Source of the DNA: JANRKN01 sp033763435
GTDB taxonomy: Bacteria; Planctomycetota; Phycisphaerae; Phycisphaerales; UBA1924
DNA: 21,246 nt
Direction: 5' to 3'
NCBI GenBank assembly: GCA_033763435.1
Contig: JANRKN010000039.1
Location: 1-21,246 of the forward strand
The notes under the pieces are model-generated. The model was given only the letters and a program-made list of their open reading frames with translations. It was not told the origin of the DNA and searched no databases. Positions 20,848-21,246 of the stretch are shown in pieces (the first letter of the stretch is position 1; each line of letters opens with the position of its first letter). The translations under genes were made by a program, and so were the position numbers.

Positions 20848-21246
20848 GCGGACAACTCCTCTCAAAGTCCCAAACGAATCCCCAAACCGCGGTGGACAAC
20901 CGCGAAAACGCCACAACCCGAACCGCCCGAGGCCAAGTTCGGGTATGTTCTCCACCGCCCATCCACGGCCGCTCAGACCCCCTCTGGGCACGCCTCGGAT
21001 GAACCGTACGGACGTCCGAGAACGTCGTCAACCGCGACGCTTCAACGGACGCTCCGGCCGACCAACGCCTCGATGGCCCGAGTCAAGCCCCGACATAAGG
21101 TCTTTACCTAAGCCCAAGGGCAAGAAGATGTTCGGTTCTTGTCCACCTTCAGAAAGACTACCGACAGCTCCCGAACAAATGTCAAGAAAAAGTCCTCAGA
21201 ATCGATGCTGAAGGGTCGCGAAGTCTCGCAAAATCTTTAGAATGGG
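20848..21246 (-). other. Non-coding region upstream of sodA (no gene seen)
   Basis: No open frame here has a family-like product or good start; the longest plus frames are Pro/Arg-rich and antisense to sodA. A 6-bp stem-loop (20888-20904) lies about 40 bases upstream of the sodA ATG. The last 130 bases (about 21115-21246) are visibly richer in A and T than the rest of the window, with TTGACA on the minus strand (plus 21180-21185). It probably holds the sodA regulatory region and part of the neighbour's. Confidence 0.5.
21003..21031 (-). promoter_or_regulatory. Possible sigma-70-type promoter for sodA
   Basis: On the minus strand TTGACG (plus 21026-21031) and TACGGT (plus 21003-21008) are separated by exactly 17 bases. 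This would give a leader of about 150 bases before the sodA ATG. Matches to -10 are moderate, so it is a candidate only. Confidence 0.3.

Noticed and set aside
20813..21211. A 132-residue plus-strand Pro/Arg-rich open frame upstream of sodA
   Set aside because: It overlaps the sodA start antisense, has no SD and no recognisable fold; composition explains it.

Overview
The window is high-GC bacterial DNA, densely packed with genes on both strands. The organism is most likely a planctomycete, probably of the Phycisphaerae type. This is inferred from a PEP-CTERM-like tail ending in four arginines, a type II pseudopilin with an H-x(n)-DG-like C-terminus, a secreted FG-GAP/ASPIC protein, and frequent GTG/TTG starts with good Shine-Dalgarno (SD) sequences. 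No tRNA, rRNA, CRISPR array, insertion sequence or phage gene was recognised.

Layout. 1-68 (+) is the end of a PEP-CTERM-like protein, followed by a strong hairpin. 240-1076 (+) is an orphan pseudopilin. It converges on a leftward block: pseudouridine synthase (4738-3350), YihY/BrkB membrane protein (3337-1811) and the complex I subunit nuoB (1726-1160). A shared hairpin terminator at 1091-1120 separates the two. Rightward from 4811 come a long coiled-coil protein and a secreted FG-GAP/ASPIC protein. The latter overlaps by 13 bases the end of a leftward pair, pheA (11412-10162) and a short-type glycogen phosphorylase (10106-8370). A rightward seven-helix membrane protein (11606-12637) then meets, across another two-way terminator, the leftward operon nuoJ-nuoK-nuoL-nuoM-nuoN (20024-12720). 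Upstream of it, with its own terminator, is a Mn-type superoxide dismutase (20847-20209). The last 399 bases hold no convincing gene.

How the genes fit together. NuoJ, K, L, M and N are membrane-arm subunits of respiratory complex I, with L, M and N as the antiporter-like proton channels. NuoB carries cluster N2 on the peripheral arm and lies about 9.4 kb beyond the end of the nuoJ-N operon. The other subunits (A, C-I) are not in this window. SodA next to a respiratory operon suits an aerobic or oxygen-exposed life, but it has its own transcription unit. GlgP and PheA are housekeeping carbon-storage and phenylalanine enzymes.

No obviously new defence or mobile system is present. The most unusual material is in the complex I operon. 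NuoJ is nearly twice the usual size, with extra N-terminal helices and an insert of about 90 residues. NuoL has an N-terminal extension of about 70 residues resembling a secretion signal. NuoL and NuoM each carry a histidine-rich stretch at what appears to be the same paralogous loop. Two spacers in the operon are extremely G-rich on the transcribed RNA, one of them a textbook G-quadruplex motif. A second candidate is the coiled-coil plus secreted FG-GAP/ASPIC pair at 4811-8382.
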